A DNA stretch of 64,000 nt from positions 1 through 64,000 of the forward strand of contig NZ_AP018678.1 in the NCBI RefSeq assembly GCF_002218005.2, given 5' to 3'. Source of the DNA: Vibrio algivorus. Lineage in GTDB: Bacteria; Pseudomonadota; Gammaproteobacteria; Enterobacterales; Vibrionaceae. The notes beneath the pieces are model-generated. The model was not told the DNA's origin. It worked only from the letters and a program-made list of their open reading frames with translations, and searched no databases. Positions 63,039 to 64,000 of this stretch are shown piece by piece (position 1 is the first letter of the stretch; every line of letters starts with the position of its first letter). A program made the translations under genes and the position numbers.

Positions 63039-63060
63039 ATATAGAAAAGAGTTTCATGTT

Positions 63061-63137
63061 GGGTCTGTAGCTCAGCTGGTTAGAGCGCTCGCCTGATAAG
63101 CGGGAGGTCGGTGGTTCAAGTCCACTCAGACCCACCA
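63061..63137 (+). tRNA. ileT: tRNA-Ile (GAT)
   Basis: 77 nt including encoded CCA. Acceptor GGGTCTG/CAGACCC, anticodon GAT in CCTGATAAG, T-arm GGTTCAAGTCC. Located in the 16S-23S spacer, as usual. Confidence 0.97.
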
Positions 63138-63172
63138 ATCTTTCCTAAAAGATTGGTCAACATGATTTCGAT

Positions 63173-63248
63173 GGGGCTATAGCTCAGCTGGGAGAGCGCC
63201 TGCCTTGCACGCAGGAGGTCTGCGGTTCGATCCCGCATAGCTCCACCA
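63173..63248 (+). tRNA. alaT: tRNA-Ala (TGC)
   Basis: 76 nt including encoded CCA. Acceptor GGGGCTA/TAGCTCC, anticodon TGC in CCTTGCACG, T-arm GGTTCGATCCC. Second spacer tRNA. Confidence 0.97.
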
Positions 63249-63545
63249 TCTTTAAGTGTTTTCACTGAAAATATTTAAAAATGGTTTCGTAAGAAACTCT
63301 TGCTCTTTAACAATTTGGAAAGCTGACTGATAACAATAATTCAATTGTTGTTATCAAATAAAAGTTCTCAATGTTTATCTTAATCGATAAACACACAACA
63401 CACATTCAAGTGTCTTGTATTCAAATCAATTGCTTGCAATTGATTCTATTGAGTCCGGCAAACGTTCATCAAGGATTACCCTCCTTGTGAACAAAACTAA
63501 AACCTTATTTAGTTGAACATACATTAAGACCCTTTTGGGTTGTAT
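63249..63545 (+). other. tRNA-Ala to 23S spacer
   Basis: 297 bp without a gene. A second boxA GCTCTTTAACA (63302-63312) followed by ATTTGGAAAGCTGAC marks the antitermination and 23S processing leader. The remainder is A/T-rich spacer. Confidence 0.7.
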
Positions 63546-64000
63546 GGTTAAGTGAATAAGCGTACACGGTGGATGCCTAGGCAGTCAGAGGCGATGAAGG
63601 ACGTATTAACTTGCGATAAGCGTAGATTAGGCAGTAAAAGCCACTTGAGTCTACGATTTCCGAATGGGGAAACCCACGTGCATAAGCACGTATTATTAAC
63701 TGAATACATAGGTTAATAAGGCGAACCCGGGGAACTGAAACATCTAAGTACCCGGAGGAAGAGAAATCAACCGAGATTCCGAAAGTAGCGGCGAGCGAAA
63801 TTGGATTAGCCCTTAAGCTTTATATGATGCAGGTGAAGGCTCTGGAAAGTGCCGCGATACAGGGTGATAGCCCCGTAACCGACACATCATACTAAGTGAA
63901 AACGAGTAAGGCGGGACACGTGATATCCTGTCTGAATATGGGGGGACCATCCTCCAAGGCTAAATACTCCTGACTGACCGATAGTGAACCAGTACCGTGA
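63546..64000 (+). rRNA. rrl: 23S ribosomal RNA, 5' part (cut by window end)
   Basis: Begins GGTTAAGTGAATAAGCGTAC and continues ACGGTGGATGCCTAGGCAGT and AGAGGCGATGAAGGACGT, the conserved 23S 5' domain. About 455 nt are in the window. Confidence 0.97.

Overview
The window is chromosomal backbone of a gammaproteobacterium, almost certainly Vibrionaceae (Vibrio sensu lato, chromosome 1). Evidence: the left edge lies in a DnaA/Dam-type replication origin next to mioC; the order mioC-mnmE-yidC-yidD-rnpA-rpmH | dnaA-dnaN-recF-gyrB is the Vibrio oriC1 neighbourhood; proteins such as LysA, SthA, PlsB and UbiA read like Vibrio orthologues; and the rRNA operon has Vibrio-like 16S sequence. Species cannot be fixed by eye; nothing indicates a plasmid or prophage.

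Layout. 1-536: oriC (AT-rich 12-bp repeats, DnaA boxes, 15 GATC sites). 537-5015: leftward operon rpmH-rnpA-yidD-yidC-mnmE-mioC (ribosome, RNase P, membrane insertion, tRNA modification, flavodoxin). 5237-9391: leftward amino-acid ABC importer with an SbmA/YddA-type ABC protein inside it. 9720-15847: dnaA-dnaN-recF-gyrB. 16221-22319: small heat-shock protein under a sigma32 promoter and a ROSE-type RNA thermometer, then leftward avtA, K+ channel, glyS, glyQ. 22502-29406: mntP, a small membrane protein, tusA, cyaY, and the lptM-lysA-dapF-DUF484-xerC-yigB cluster. 29532-38873: accessory and less-characterised genes (DTW protein, NlpE-like lipoprotein, EVE protein, yigL, pldB, acyltransferase 3, dispersed yhhM/yhhN/yhhL, yhgN, small proteins). 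38915-47230: rsmD, ftsYEX, rpoH, glpE-glpG, ubiC-ubiA. 47585-60828: plsB | lexA (two SOS boxes), a Fur-box methyltransferase gene, a DinF-like MATE, sthA | fabR, trmA | btuB (cobalamin riboswitch), murI and a membrane-anchored RRM protein. 60829-64000: rRNA operon with P1/P2 promoters, 16S, tRNA-Ile, tRNA-Ala and the start of 23S.

The genes are mostly housekeeping: replication initiation, membrane protein insertion and secretion (yidC, ftsY), envelope lipid synthesis (plsB, fabR, pldB), lysine/peptidoglycan supply (lysA, dapF, murI), ubiquinone synthesis, and heat, SOS and iron responses.

I did not find an obvious new multi-gene system. The most unusual material is non-coding: (i) a family of about 270-bp MITE-like elements, with at least four long copies and several relics between 38 and 55 kb, folding into two internal hairpins inside a terminal-repeat stem, with base changes that keep pairing; (ii) a second structured repeat with swapped-but-paired stems at 2.4 and 23.9 kb; (iii) a compact DnaA-box/GATC cluster arranged around a 16-bp palindrome between rpoH and glpE, 44 kb from oriC; (iv) two ERIC-like elements, one of which supplies the last codons and stop of a gene; and (v) small or odd genes (a 25-aa membrane peptide; a membrane-anchored RRM protein overlapping murI).
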